Shown: positions 1 to 9,914 of the stretch, piece by piece
Numbering within the stretch: position 1 is the stretch's first letter
Layout: every line of letters starts with the position of its first letter
Assembly: GCA_036924285.1 (NCBI GenBank)
Contig: JAYKYS010000002.1
Span: forward strand, 6,510,001-6,574,000
DNA: 64,000 nt
Reading direction: 5' to 3'
Source: Asterella californica
Taxonomy: Eukaryota; Streptophyta; Marchantiopsida; Marchantiales; Aytoniaceae
Position numbers and translations under genes: made by a program
The notes under the pieces: model-generated
Told to the model about the DNA's origin: nothing
The model's database searches: none
Seen by the model: only the letters and a program-made list of their open reading frames with translations

Positions 1-167
1 TAGCACCAGATCTTTCGGCGAAGAGTAGGATAGTTAGACTAGCGGAGAGAATCATTAGAGATTTGAAGGAGCTTAGAGAGACAGTTAAGTTTACACTATG
101 CAGTTTAGGACAGAAGTTACAGTTAGGTAGAGTAGATACTGCGGTTCCGCCAACTGGGGAGTCGTGA
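1..167 (+). CDS. C-terminal end of the U3-encoded ORF in the 5' LTR of B
   Basis: This is the last part of the ORF found in full in the 3' LTR (17495-18931). Codons start at position 3 and end at TGA 165-167. The readable 54 residues differ from the 3' LTR copy at two places (a Leu for Ser-type change near the start and Pro for Leu near the end). The sequence is a basic and leucine-rich helical stretch. The rest of the gene is left of the window. Function is not recognised. Confidence 0.7.
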   Translation, partial: APDLSAKSRIVRLAERIIRDLKELRETVKFTLCSLGQKLQLGRVDTAVPPTGES

Positions 168-169
168 TC

Positions 170-1084
170 TGTAAACCCTCCGCGGTCCTAACGATCAACT
201 ACCCCCCGATCTCTCAACCTCCACGATCGTCATCCACGAATCTGCAACTGTCGGGCCTGTCTCTCACTCAGGGGTCACCTCTGATGGCTTTGATGGAAGC
301 ACACCATGAATCTTGAAGGGAAAAATGTTAAGTTCACTCTCATTCATACACCCACAAACTTATCAACTAAAATCTCCATAATCTCATCCACTAAAATCCT
401 CCATTCTAACGACGTCTCTCAAGTTCTCACATGCTAAAAATATCCCACACTCTCTATATTACTCAAGTTGTCATTATGACGATGTGAAAACAAGGATGAG
501 GAGCTCTTCTCTACTCCTCTATTTATACATTCTAGGTTTTTACTTTGGTACCCCCGGTAACTCAGCCGTAACTACTTTTACTGGGTTTTACTAAGATATT
601 ACTTAAGGTAAAAGCATTGATCACATGGGCTTTTTACCTTTTCACATGGGCTTATTCCTTCAAAGTCAACAACTTCTAGAAGGATTCTGGAATATTCTCA
701 AGGAATCTCGAATTTCCACCCCCCCTCTACACTAGGACCCACTAAAAAGGAAACATGTGAAATCTCTTCTTGTTTTTAATGCCCACAAAGTCCACAACTT
801 TAATCCAACCACTAATATCAAGTCAAAAAGGAGATAAGGGATACTTTCCACCTCCTTTCTACCTTTTAGACAAGATGACAAGATAGTAGTGCTCACTCTT
901 TAGCAAATATCTGAATTTTGCCAAAAGTACAGCTAAGTTTAACCATAACTAACTTTTAGATAGTCATGACTAACTTGATACATCCTTAAAGTACTTTGGC
1001 AGCCAATAAACATTCTCAACACTTAGTTATAACTAAACACCTTACTAATAGACAAACTTCCTATGTGTAACATAGGTCGTTACA
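170..1084 (-). repeat. Element A 3' LTR
   Basis: A 915-bp copy of 8017-8931. On the - strand it starts TGTAACGACC next to the polypurine tract and ends GTTTACA. A TATAAATA motif lies on the - strand at 520-527. No ORF of note is present. Confidence 0.96.
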
Positions 1085-1097
1085 TTTTACCCCCGGA
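1085..1097 (-). other. Polypurine tract of element A
   Basis: On the - strand this reads CCGGGGGTAAAA and directly abuts the 3' LTR. It is the expected plus-strand primer and begins right after the Gag-Pol stop codon. The same tract occurs in element E at 53571-53582. Confidence 0.8.
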
Positions 1098-4000
1098 CTA
1101 AATTTTCGCTCCGTCCTCGGAGTGAAGAGAGAGCTTTCGTTGATGAAACAACTTCAACTTGTCATGATTTACTCGATCAAATCTCCTTCCTCCCAGCTCC
1201 TGAAGGTCATATGTGAAGTTGCTCCACACCTTATCTACAACAAAAGGACCAAAATATCTCGGAAGAAACTTCTTCCTAGCCCTCTTGAATCTGATAGCAT
1301 CATACAACATAACCCAATCTCCGACTTGAAAAGGTTTTACCTCCCTCTTGCCCAACCGTTTGTCGTAACTCTTCTTTTGATACGCCTGAGCTCGTTCCAT
1401 CCGGATCATTGCTACCGCTCGGGTCTCTTCCAACTCCATGAGTTGCTCCCTTCTTGATCTGACCACGTCTTCTCCTCTCGACCTCTTCAACTTTCGTTGA
1501 ATAGTTTGAAAAGTATCCAATTCGAATTGGATCGGCAACTTGGACTCCACTCCATAAACCAATCGAAATGGGGAGTATCCAGTAGAAGTCTTTGTTGTCG
1601 TTCGATACTCCCATAAGATGGCATGTAGCCTCTTATCCCAAGTATGTTTCGCAGTTTCAACACCAGCATCTTTGGCGAGCATCATACAAAGTGTAAGATT
1701 GGTCTTCTCCGCAAGACCATTAGCATTTGGTTTGTATGAGGTCGTTACTCGTGGCTTGATAGAAAAGTGTTGTAGCATAGCAGTAGTCATGCTCCCTACA
1801 AACTCTCCTCCTCTATCTGAGACCAACTCTAACGGACATCCAAATCTCGTGATGATCCTCTCCCATAAGAATCTACCGACTTCTGTTTCATTGGTCTCTC
1901 TCAAAGGTCTAGCCTCTACCCACTTGGTACAATAGTCAGTGGCGACTACAATGTATCTATTTCCTCGAGGTGTCTTATTGAGAGGACCTACAAAGTCAAT
2001 ACCCCACTTCTCAAATGGTCCTAATATTGGAATTGATCTTAACGGAGGTGTTCTAGTAGACTTCAGAGCAAATGCTTGACATACATCGCAAGTTTTGCAA
2101 TAGTCTAAACACTCCTTGAAAATCCCTCTCCAGTGATAACCCGCATCCAAAATCTTGAAAGCTGTTATCTTACCAGCAAAGTGACCTCCGCAAACAGTGC
2201 CATCGTGAAACTCGTGCATCAGCTTGAACGCCTCCTTCTGACCAACTGCTCTCCTTAGTAAGCCATCTGCTCCTTGATGAAATAGAATTCCCTCCACCAT
2301 GGTGTAAGGTTTGCATCTCTTGATCAACGCGTTACGTTCTCGGGTATGCATACCTTCTGGAAAAGAGCCATCTACAAGGAAACTCCAGATTTCCTTGTAC
2401 TCGTCCGGTATCTCCTCGATGCTTGTGATGGTCATCAGATGCTCGTCTGGAAATGAATCATCAAACGGTTCTTCTCCCTCATCATCATAAGCCCTTGACA
2501 AAAGATCAGCATTCGCATGCTTCTTCCCTGGTCTATCTTCGATCACATAATCGTATTCTGTTAGAAGGATCTTCCAACGAGCAATACGACCTTCGGCATT
2601 AGGCTTATTAAAGATATACTTTAAAGCCTTGTGATCTGTGACTATGGAAAATTTCCCTCCTAGCAAGTAGTGTCGAAATTTCTTCAATCCAAAGATCACC
2701 GCTAATCCTTCTCGTTCAGTCACGGAGTAATTCTTCTCCGCTGGAACCATCTGCCTACTAGCATAAGCTATAGGATGATCATGCCCATCTCCATCTAGCT
2801 GACTTAATGTACATCCGATTGCTACATTGGAGGCATCCGTATACAGAATAAATGCTTTACTCCACTCAGGTTTAGCAAGTATAGGAGCTGTCACTAATGC
2901 CTTTTTCAGCTCCTCAAATGCTTCCTTTGCCTTCTGATCATGCACTATCAAGTCAAAATCAACTCCCTTCTTCATGTACATAGTCAAAGCTATTGCTTTG
3001 TTTGAGAAGGAAAAGACAAACCTACGATAATATCCAACCATGCCAAGAAACTGCCTCAACTTTGTCAAGTTGATCGGAAATGGAAGATCCACAATCTTCT
3101 TCACCTTCTCAGGATCTACCGCAATCCCATTCTTGGAAATGATGTGCCCTAACAGCAGACCTTCTTCGCAGCCAAAGATGCACTTCTCTGGATTTAGAGA
3201 AGCGTTGGCTTGCTCCAACCGCTGCAAAACTTTGATCACATGATCAAAGTGGTCCTCCTTTCGTCCGTACACACAGAAATCGTCAATGAAATCCCGAACA
3301 AACTTCCCTATGAATGGTTCAAACACCTTGTTCATGAACCTCTGAAACGTGGCCGGAGCATTACACAGTCCGAATGGCATCACTCGAAATGCAAATGTTC
3401 CCCAAGGAGTAGTGAAAGTAGTCAACTGCTGGTACTCCTGTGCTATCTTGATCTGGTTGTATCCACTATAACCATCACCAAAGCTGTACCACTCATGACC
3501 GACAACTTCCTCCAAAATCTCATCTATAAATGGTAGAGGATAATAGTCCTTCTTGGTAACTGCATTCAGCTTCTTATAGTCTATGCACACTCGCAGCTTA
3601 CCATTCTTCTTCTTGACAATCACAATGGGTGAAACCCATTCTGAGTTCTCCACCTCATAGATGAAACTCGCCTCCTTCAACTTGTCTATCTCCTCCTTGA
3701 CCATCATTGCCGTTGTAGGATTGACCCTTCTCTGCTTCTGTCGAACTGGTCTTGCGTTCTCCTCCAATTCGATTCGATGAGTCTCGAGGGTCACCTCCTT
3801 CAAATCCTTGTAGCTGAAAGCAAACACATGGATATATTTTCGAAATATATCTAGGAATCTACTTTTCTCTTCTTGAGTGACATTGATACCAAACTTCAGG
3901 GTAGAGAGTCTTCTCACAATCTCTGCCTCACTCAACTCTTCTTTGTCAGGATCTTTCTCCACTGCTGGTCGAGGCAACAAGTCAATAGCACTAAGCTGAT

Positions 4001-5984
4001 GTACTGATTCGTCTCGACCAAATCCTTCATCCTCAGACGAGGATTCTTGGTCGTAAGAATCCCCAGTATCTACTTCCGAGACACTCTGATCATCCTCCGT
4101 ATCAGATTCCCAGTAGTCACTAGTGGGTCTATCAGAGTCAGAAGTCACAACTCCAACACCCGAGAGAGGAACTATCACTCTATGATCTCTAGGCCCAATT
4201 CGTAAGTATCCCTTGTGCCACCTATCCGTGGTGCGCACAGCTCTCAACCAAGGCCTACCTAGGAGCAAATCATAACTAGAGTCCTTTAACACTTGAAAGG
4301 ACATCAATGTTTGAACTCCCATCACAGACTCGACCACCTTCTCTAACACACCAAGAGGTCTTACCCGTTGCTTGTTAGCCATCCCCACAACAATGCTAGC
4401 CGGGCGAGTTGGTTCCATTCCCAACTTCTTCATCAACCTCTCCGATATGGCGTTTACAGCCGACCCTCCATCCACCAATACGTCAGAGACGTAGTGACCA
4501 TTCAATCGGACTTCAATCTTTGAAGCCCTAGTGCATACCTCTGAAGCATGCACATCCACCACACCAACTCCCACTGACTTTGATGTCTTGCTCTTGGGTT
4601 TCTTCTTCTTGCTTCTCTTAGAACTCAGTCCTCCTCTGAGTTCCCTTCGTAAGCTGGGATTAAGTGCGATCAGTTGTCCAACAGTGATGTTGGCTTTCTG
4701 AGCACCCACATCTTCAACCACATCATATCCCGCTTGGGAAGATGAAATGGTGAAATCCGCCATCCCCAGCTTCCTTCTTGGCTCCCTTGGTGTACTCGAA
4801 ACATTACTCGAACGAGTGCTTCTACTAGCTGATTCCTCCATGAAAACCGGTTCATCAGAAAATCGAGTTCTTTTCCTTTCTTGAGCTAAAAGCTCCACCG
4901 GTGCATGAGAAGAGTTTGAACTCTCTCCTTTCTCGTAGATGGGATCTCGCACGACATCGATAGTAGCCACCCCCTTGTCTCGTCCTTGTGATGGATTTCC
5001 TCCACCCACATTCATTCTGACAGCTTCGGCACTTCTTGCTCCGTTGTTAGGACAATTTCGCTGAAAATGAGAACCTCCACACGTCCAACAAGTGATTCCT
5101 CCAAAGTTACCTTGGTTGCCTCCAAAGTTACCTTGATTTCCTCGGTTGGGATTGTTGTCGTAACCTCTTTGACCTCCTCCTCCACCTTTGTTCCTCCATT
5201 CTCGTAACTGCACCACATTTATCTTGAGATCCGCAAGAGTGTCAGTGATGCTCTTCAGCTCGGCATGAAAATCAGAGGTGGCAGTAGACATCGTTGTTGG
5301 GACAAACGGTCTTGGCACCACCGTTGGAGTAGGAGCTGACGTTGAAGCAATCACCAATTGTGATGGTGCAGGTGCGATCGTTGTGGCTACACCAGGAGTC
5401 GGAGTTGACACCAGAGCAGCATGATGAGGTTGGATGATATCTCCTTCATCCAAACTCTCTTCCATATTTGTCGCTATCTTGATGGCCTCCGCTTTGGTTG
5501 CTGGCTTCTCGTACCTCACTTGGGTTCGAATTGAAGGTCTCAACCCTCCCACCAAGTTCTTGGTCAGCACTGCTCCAATCCCCGCCATCGTTAGTTCCAC
5601 ATTGTCTCCACTCTTCCGTAGGACCGTCCGAAACCGTTGCTCCAACTTATCCACCCTTTCGGCATATTGCCGAACTTTCTCGTCGTCACGTTGCTTCAAA
5701 TGAGTAAGCTCCACCATGAGCTTCTCATAACTCTCTTCTGGAAGAAATTCTTCGATGAGTGCATTACTCAACGTCTCCCATGTGTCCTCAACTGCACCAG
5801 GTGTCTGGCTCTTCACTCGGTCTTCATACCACGTAAGAGCAAAATCTTCTAAAAACTCTGGCAGTAACAACACCCATTCTTCCTTCCTTCTCACGTTGTT
5901 TCCGATGCAACCCCTTTTGAAGTCTCGAACAAACGGTTCTACATCTTCATTGTCCTTCCCATGAAACACGGGTAGCTTTCCCAT
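1098..5984 (-). CDS. gag-pol: Gag-Pol polyprotein of element A (intact)
   Basis: A single 1628-residue frame. The Gag domain is at about 1-160. A CCHC knuckle of the form CX2CX3HX4C sits at about 299-311 after a Gly/Asn/Gln-rich stretch. The aspartic protease has V-D-G-G-S at about 504-508, the variant familiar in plant gypsy elements. RT spans about 740-960 with the F-I-D-D catalytic box at 899-902. RNase H has Asp1050, a Glu near 1092, Asp1117 and Asp1160. Integrase follows with an HHCC region at about 1257-1302 and catalytic Asp1330, Asp1390 and Glu1426 (D-X35-E), then a C-terminal module with W-V-M-L-Y. It supplies capsid and all enzymes for reverse transcription and insertion. No internal stop or frameshift was found. 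The ATG at 5984 matches the start of the Gag homology and is conserved in E. Confidence 0.95.
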   Translation of the reverse strand: MGKLPVFHGKDNEDVEPFVRDFKRGCIGNNVRRKEEWVLLLPEFLEDFALTWYEDRVKSQTPGAVEDTWETLSNALIEEFLPEESYEKLMVELTHLKQRDDEKVRQYAERVDKLEQRFRTVLRKSGDNVELTMAGIGAVLTKNLVGGLRPSIRTQVRYEKPATKAEAIKIATNMEESLDEGDIIQPHHAALVSTPTPGVATTIAPAPSQLVIASTSAPTPTVVPRPFVPTTMSTATSDFHAELKSITDTLADLKINVVQLREWRNKGGGGGQRGYDNNPNRGNQGNFGGNQGNFGGITCWTCGGSHFQRNCPNNGARSAEAVRMNVGGGNPSQGRDKGVATIDVVRDPIYEKGESSNSSHAPVELLAQERKRTRFSDEPVFMEESASRSTRSSNVSSTPREPRRKLGMADFTISSSQAGYDVVEDVGAQKANITVGQLIALNPSLRRELRGGLSSKRSKKKKPKSKTSKSVGVGVVDVHASEVCTRASKIEVRLNGHYVSDVLVDGGSAVNAISERLMKKLGMEPTRPASIVVGMANKQRVRPLGVLEKVVESVMGVQTLMSFQVLKDSSYDLLLGRPWLRAVRTTDRWHKGYLRIGPRDHRVIVPLSGVGVVTSDSDRPTSDYWESDTEDDQSVSEVDTGDSYDQESSSEDEGFGRDESVHQLSAIDLLPRPAVEKDPDKEELSEAEIVRRLSTLKFGINVTQEEKSRFLDIFRKYIHVFAFSYKDLKEVTLETHRIELEENARPVRQKQRRVNPTTAMMVKEEIDKLKEASFIYEVENSEWVSPIVIVKKKNGKLRVCIDYKKLNAVTKKDYYPLPFIDEILEEVVGHEWYSFGDGYSGYNQIKIAQEYQQLTTFTTPWGTFAFRVMPFGLCNAPATFQRFMNKVFEPFIGKFVRDFIDDFCVYGRKEDHFDHVIKVLQRLEQANASLNPEKCIFGCEEGLLLGHIISKNGIAVDPEKVKKIVDLPFPINLTKLRQFLGMVGYYRRFVFSFSNKAIALTMYMKKGVDFDLIVHDQKAKEAFEELKKALVTAPILAKPEWSKAFILYTDASNVAIGCTLSQLDGDGHDHPIAYASRQMVPAEKNYSVTEREGLAVIFGLKKFRHYLLGGKFSIVTDHKALKYIFNKPNAEGRIARWKILLTEYDYVIEDRPGKKHANADLLSRAYDDEGEEPFDDSFPDEHLMTITSIEEIPDEYKEIWSFLVDGSFPEGMHTRERNALIKRCKPYTMVEGILFHQGADGLLRRAVGQKEAFKLMHEFHDGTVCGGHFAGKITAFKILDAGYHWRGIFKECLDYCKTCDVCQAFALKSTRTPPLRSIPILGPFEKWGIDFVGPLNKTPRGNRYIVVATDYCTKWVEARPLRETNETEVGRFLWERIITRFGCPLELVSDRGGEFVGSMTTAMLQHFSIKPRVTTSYKPNANGLAEKTNLTLCMMLAKDAGVETAKHTWDKRLHAILWEYRTTTKTSTGYSPFRLVYGVESKLPIQFELDTFQTIQRKLKRSRGEDVVRSRREQLMELEETRAVAMIRMERAQAYQKKSYDKRLGKREVKPFQVGDWVMLYDAIRFKRARKKFLPRYFGPFVVDKVWSNFTYDLQELGGRRFDRVNHDKLKLFHQRKLSLHSEDGAKI

Positions 5985-6197
5985 CTTGTAACTACTCTTT
6001 CTACTCTTCTAATCGTCGTGCAATAACTACTCGCTAAAAGAGTACGAACATCACCAATTCCATTCGCGAATAATCTACCATAGGTAAAATGAAAGGAAAT
6101 GGTTGTAACAACACCTCTTGTGCCATCTCTTCTCCCAAGGTAATCATGAGTCTGAGTCGCATCACCGCCTTCTCCACCATTCGAATGACGATCTCCA

Positions 6198-6674
6198 TCA
6201 CAACTCAACCGAGTCCTCTTTTGAAGTCGACAACTTCTCCGTCTCAGCTCTTTGAGTCTCGTCCAACTTCTCGACTACTGACGTAAGTAGGGCGGCCACA
6301 TCGACGCACTTGTGTCCTCCTGATAGATCACCCACTCCACAACTTGGACAAGGATCTTCGCCTAGAAGATGAATTGGCGCTGGTGACGATGGACCCACTC
6401 GAAGACTCAAATCAGTAAACTCCCGCTTCCCTTTAGCTCTCTCGGTTCTGATTCTAATTGGACAATTCACTACTTTGTGTCCCAACCCTCTACAGAAATA
6501 ACACCACAAGTCGGTTTCTACTCTTCTCCTCGGCGATTCTACTTGAGGTTTAGTACTAGGGTTTTCAAACTCGACGATAATCTCTCTCGAACTTTCTCCG
6601 ACACTTACTATGACATCTAAACCTTGAGGAAGGTTTCTAAGTCTAACTTTCCAATCTTTTGAATTTCCACTCAT
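6198..6674 (-). CDS. Upstream ORF2 of element A, small zinc-knuckle protein
   Basis: About 158 codons from the ATG at 6674, ending 213 bp before gag-pol. A frame without ATG extends 15 bp further. The protein has a canonical CCHC knuckle (CYFCRGLGHKVVNC) in its middle and a second Cys/His cluster, C-P-S-C followed by H-K-C, near the C-terminus. The tail is rich in Glu, Ser and Thr. The knuckle suggests nucleic-acid binding, like a separate nucleocapsid-type protein; this is inference. Element E has the same ORF intact (58666-59142), with about three amino-acid changes among about seven base changes. I do not recognise a named family, and typical gypsy elements have no such ORF ahead of gag. 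Confidence 0.72.
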   Translation of the reverse strand: MSGNSKDWKVRLRNLPQGLDVIVSVGESSREIIVEFENPSTKPQVESPRRRVETDLWCYFCRGLGHKVVNCPIRIRTERAKGKREFTDLSLRVGPSSPAPIHLLGEDPCPSCGVGDLSGGHKCVDVAALLTSVVEKLDETQRAETEKLSTSKEDSVEL

Positions 6675-6812
6675 GTTGCACCTTCTCAACCATTAAGTGG
6701 ACAAAATATCATAGAGGAAAATAATTCTACATTACTTTCTTAACTCTTCCGAGCTTTATATTAGAAATCGTGCATTATACATGCGATACACGAAATAAAA
6801 TCTAATCTAATA

Positions 6813-7130
6813 TTAACTATCAAAGATATGATCCTCCTCACCCTCGTTTGTACTCATCACAACAGACATCTTGAACTCACTCTTGTAAGGATCCAACTCT
6901 ATTTCACCAGGAGCATTCGTGGCCTCCATAGTGAATGATGCTTTAAACTCGACTTTCTTCAAATCTGTGCCAATTGTCGTGGAAGCTTCTTCGTATAGAG
7001 TAAAGAGGGCACCCCAAGTGCTATAGATGCGTGTTCGTAACTCATCTATACTTAACTTGGGCTTCTCCGTGTCTGTTCGAACTCCTAAACGTCTCTTCTT
7101 CCACCTCGTCATTCGAACTGGATTCCCCAT
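6813..7130 (-). CDS. Upstream ORF1 of element A, unknown 105-residue protein
   Basis: Starts at ATG 7130 and is the first ORF after the 5' leader, 138 bp ahead of ORF2. The first 20 residues are strongly basic, followed by a mixed helical part and an acidic C-terminus. No membrane segment, signal peptide or known motif is seen. The ORF is kept open in element E (59280-59597), where about 13 bases differ and about seven of these change the protein, so constraint between these two copies looks weak. It may be a short accessory protein or an upstream ORF that affects translation of gag-pol. Function unknown. Confidence 0.6.
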   Translation of the reverse strand: MGNPVRMTRWKKRRLGVRTDTEKPKLSIDELRTRIYSTWGALFTLYEEASTTIGTDLKKVEFKASFTMEATNAPGEIELDPYKSEFKMSVVMSTNEGEEDHIFDS

Positions 7131-7996
7131 GACGTATCTTCAAGACCTCCTTGTATGCCGAAACGTATCTCTCTTAGTTGGTAAGAGATCTCTCCAAGAT
7201 TTTTGTGGTCTCCATTAGCTCAACCTCCAAGCTACTAAATCATGAAGTTTCAACAGAAACTTCTCTAATCAGAAGAGATGGTGATGACTGTACAAATTTT
7301 CAGAGAACTGAAATTTGTATATTTTCACTTCCCTCATGGTTGTCAACCCCCTCCACTTTGAAAAATCCTTTCTCCCTCTTCAGACCTCATCTTCTCATGA
7401 TTTCTTTTGTCCTGGATAGCTTATCAGCCACTCTAAAACACTGGAAAGTTTCTCAGGAAAATAAAATTCACAGAAAATCTGACACTGACTGTAAACTTTT
7501 TCCAGAGAACAGAATTCCTCAACTCTCACGAATAGACCCCCTCAACTTTGAAAAATCATTGCTCCCTCTCTAGACCACCTTTTCCTATGATTCCTTTTGT
7601 CTTAGATAGGTTATCAGCCAATCTAAAACACTGGAAAGTTTCTCAGGAAAATAAAATTCACATAAAAGTTGACAGCGACTGTACAAATTTTCCAGAGAGC
7701 AGAATTTCTAAACTCACAAATTTCTCTCCTCTAATAACTTTTCTCTCCTCCTTCTCTACAACTCTTGTTGCACCTCCTTTCAACTCTCCTCAAACCCTTT
7801 CTAAGTGAACAAGATGTAAAGAATGACTTCGAACGCGTCATATATCACTACGGGATACACGAAAGGTTCTAACGTTGCTAACATCGCGTTAGCTCTCTCT
7901 CCTCCCAACGTTCTCTCCATGTGCTCTCTCATAATCTCCTTTTGTCGAATATAGAACTGAACTCTAAACATCGTTCAACGATCCCTTCAAGTGAGG
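7131..7996 (-). other. 5' leader of element A, no gene seen
   Basis: Untranslated leader between the primer-binding site and ORF1. I find no supportable ORF on the element strand. Its main feature is a tandem repeat with a period near 192 bp, listed separately. Element E has the same leader at 59598-60464. Confidence 0.6.
7352..7735 (-). repeat. Tandem repeat in the leader of element A, about 192-bp period
   Basis: The block beginning CTTTGAAAAATC at about 7356 recurs at about 7548 with the same order of sub-motifs (ATGATTTCTTTTGTC, TTATCAGCCA, AAAACACTGGAAAGTTTC, CAGAGA.CAGAAT). A partial third copy of its end lies at about 7276-7310. The same array is present in element E at about 59815-60175, so it belongs to the family. 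Confidence 0.75.
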
Positions 7997-8013
7997 TCCC
8001 GGCAACGGAACCA
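7997..8013 (-). other. Primer-binding site of element A
   Basis: On the - strand it reads TGGTTCCGTTGCCGGGA, three bases from the end of the 5' LTR. The form TGG...CCGTTGCCGGG resembles the tRNA-Asp type site of Athila-like elements but differs from it at the second to fifth bases, so the primer tRNA is not certain. It is identical in element E (60465-60481). Confidence 0.75.
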
Positions 8014-8016
8014 AAA

Positions 8017-8931
8017 TGTAAACCCTCCGCGGTCCTAACGATCAACTACCCCCCGATCTCTCAACCTCCACGATCGTCATCCACGAATCTGCAACTGTCG
8101 GGCCTGTCTCTCACTCAGGGGTCACCTCTGATGGCTTTGATGGAAGCACACCATGAATCTTGAAGGGAAAAATGTTAAGTTCACTCTCATTCATACACCC
8201 ACAAACTTATCAACTAAAATCTCCATAATCTCATCCACTAAAATCCTCCATTCTAACGACGTCTCTCAAGTTCTCACATGCTAAAAATATCCCACACTCT
8301 CTATATTACTCAAGTTGTCATTATGACGATGTGAAAACAAGGATGAGGAGCTCTTCTCTACTCCTCTATTTATACATTCTAGGTTTTTACTTTGGTACCC
8401 CCGGTAACTCAGCCGTAACTACTTTTACTGGGTTTTACTAAGATATTACTTAAGGTAAAAGCATTGATCACATGGGCTTTTTACCTTTTCACATGGGCTT
8501 ATTCCTTCAAAGTCAACAACTTCTAGAAGGATTCTGGAATATTCTCAAGGAATCTCGAATTTCCACCCCCCCTCTACACTAGGACCCACTAAAAAGGAAA
8601 CATGTGGAATCTCTTCTTGTTTTTAATGCCCACAAAGTCCACAACTTTAATCCAACCACTAATATCAAGTCAAAAAGGAGATAAGGGATACTTTCCACCT
8701 CCTTTCTACCTTTTAGACAAGATGACAAGATAGTAGTGCTCACTCTTTAGCAAATATCTGAATTTTGCCAAAAGTACAGCTAAGTTTAACCATAACTAAC
8801 TTTTAGATAGTCATGACTAACTTGATACATCCTTAAAGTACTTTGGCAGCCAATAAACATTCTCAACACTTAGTTATAACTAAACACCTTACTAATAGAC
8901 AAACTTCCTATGTGTAACATAGGTCGTTACA
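8017..8931 (-). repeat. Element A 5' LTR with promoter
   Basis: A 915-bp LTR, almost identical to 170-1084. On the - strand a TATAAATA box lies at 8367-8374 and should drive the genomic transcript toward lower coordinates. LTR termini are TGTAA and TTACA. Confidence 0.95.
8367..8374 (-). promoter_or_regulatory. TATA box of element A
   Basis: TATAAATA on the - strand in the 5' LTR, in a G/A-rich context (ATGTATAAATAGAGGAG). The same box is present in the other LTR and in element E (60839-60846). Confidence 0.65.
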
Positions 8932-8935
8932 GATC

Positions 8936-9825
8936 ATGCGGTCTAGATGTGACCATCTTTTTGTAGGAAATGAGATCCGCCATCTTAGGGCGAAGGGCTA
9001 TATAAGCGATACGAGTTTCTGTCATTTTACCTTTTCCATGTTTTCAGTGTTTGTTTCTTAATTTTCAATTGCGCAAGATTGCGGAGTGAGAGTGTGAATA
9101 AAGTGGGCGAAGGCAGATTTACCTACGAAGGACGTAGTTTGCTGTCGCAGGTGTAATTCTGATTGACGAAGGCCTTTGTCATTTACTTTTAACGAAGAGA
9201 CTTCAGTGGAGAATTTGACCGAAGGTGACTTCGGCCGAAGTTGAAACTGTAAACTTCGAGGGTGTTTGAACGAAGATCTGAGAACATATTAGTTACTGTG
9301 AAGTGGAAAAGCATAAGTTAAATTGTAAGAAGAGTTCGGATGATGGTGGCTTCGCCTTAAGTCTGCCTTCTTCAAATAAGTGGGATTCTTAAGAGTGAGG
9401 ATTTAGTTGGAAGAACATTTCTTAGGAAGAGTAGGGGTTTATTCTTTGAACCTTGATGTGAAGTCTGTATTCTTCTGTCTTTTCAGAAGAAGACTAGTAA
9501 CATTTCAGCAGTATTTTGCTACCTCATTTACCCACACATTTGTCTTCTCGAATCTTCTATTTGTGTTGTTGGAAAGGTCCCTGATCAAAGAACTATTTCA
9601 TTGTTGTTTGTATTCGATTTATCAGGTTTGTGCTTGGGTTTGGTTTCTTATCAGACTTAAACTCTCATCCGGATATTATTCCATTCCGTGAGAATAACAG
9701 AAAACCATTTGAATTATCATTGTGACGTTGTAGTACTGTGTTTTATGTAATTGTTAACTGTATCTTCGTGGGAACGATCCTTAATTTACTATTTCCGATA
9801 CTTTATGTTTCTCTGGGTTGTTACA
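8936..9825 (+). repeat. Element B 5' LTR, promoter-proximal part (end of U3, R, U5)
   Basis: Continues the LTR from position 169 after the duplicated GATC. Matches 18935-19823 with about one base difference. It contains the TATA box at 8999-9005 and ends GGTTGTTACA at 9825. A 94-codon ORF at 9407-9691 is present in both LTRs but is not kept in B', so I treat this part as non-coding. Confidence 0.93.
8999..9005 (+). promoter_or_regulatory. TATA box of element B (5' LTR)
   Basis: TATATAA in the context GGGCTATATAAGCGATACGAG. Identical at 18997-19003 and conserved in B' on the - strand (46805-46811). It lies downstream of the LTR-encoded ORF, which puts that ORF in U3. Element A sits only about 65 bp upstream in the original sequence. 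Confidence 0.75.
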
Positions 9826-9845
9826 TATAGAAACATTAAAACTTT

Positions 9846-9863
9846 TGGCGTCGCTGCCGGGGA
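9846..9863 (+). other. Primer-binding site of element B
   Basis: TGGCGTCGCTGCCGGGGA, 20 bases after the LTR end. It differs by two bases from the Athila-type tRNA-Asp site TGGCGCCGTTGCCGGGGA. B' has TTGACGCCGTTGCCGGAGAT at 45991-46010, so between them the two copies keep the CCGTTGCCGG core. Confidence 0.75.
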
Positions 9864-9914
9864 TACAGATTTAACTTTTACTTTGAATTCAGTAAGTTGT
9901 AACCGTCGACATGT

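Larger units (their letters stand above)
170..8931 (-). mobile_element. Element A: apparently intact gypsy LTR retrotransposon inserted in the 5' LTR of B
   Basis: An 8762-bp element on the - strand bounded by two 915-bp LTRs that differ at about one position by eye. The LTRs end TGTAA...TTACA. The flanks show a 4-bp target duplication GATC (166-169 and 8932-8935), and the uninterrupted target GTCGTGATCATGCGG can be read at 18925-18939 in the 3' LTR of B. Gag-Pol is one open frame of 1628 codons, and two small ORFs lie upstream of it. An intact frame together with nearly identical LTRs argues for very recent transposition. Element E at 52651-61403 is a decayed member of the same family. Confidence 0.96.

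Noticed and set aside
5939..6208. 89-codon ORF overlapping the start of gag-pol of A on the same strand
   Set aside because: Not open in element E, and its overlap with gag is in the wrong frame.
9407..9691. 94-codon ORF in the R/U5 part of the B LTR (also 19405-19689)
   Set aside because: Present in both LTRs only because they are copies; B' does not keep it open, and the composition is not protein-like.
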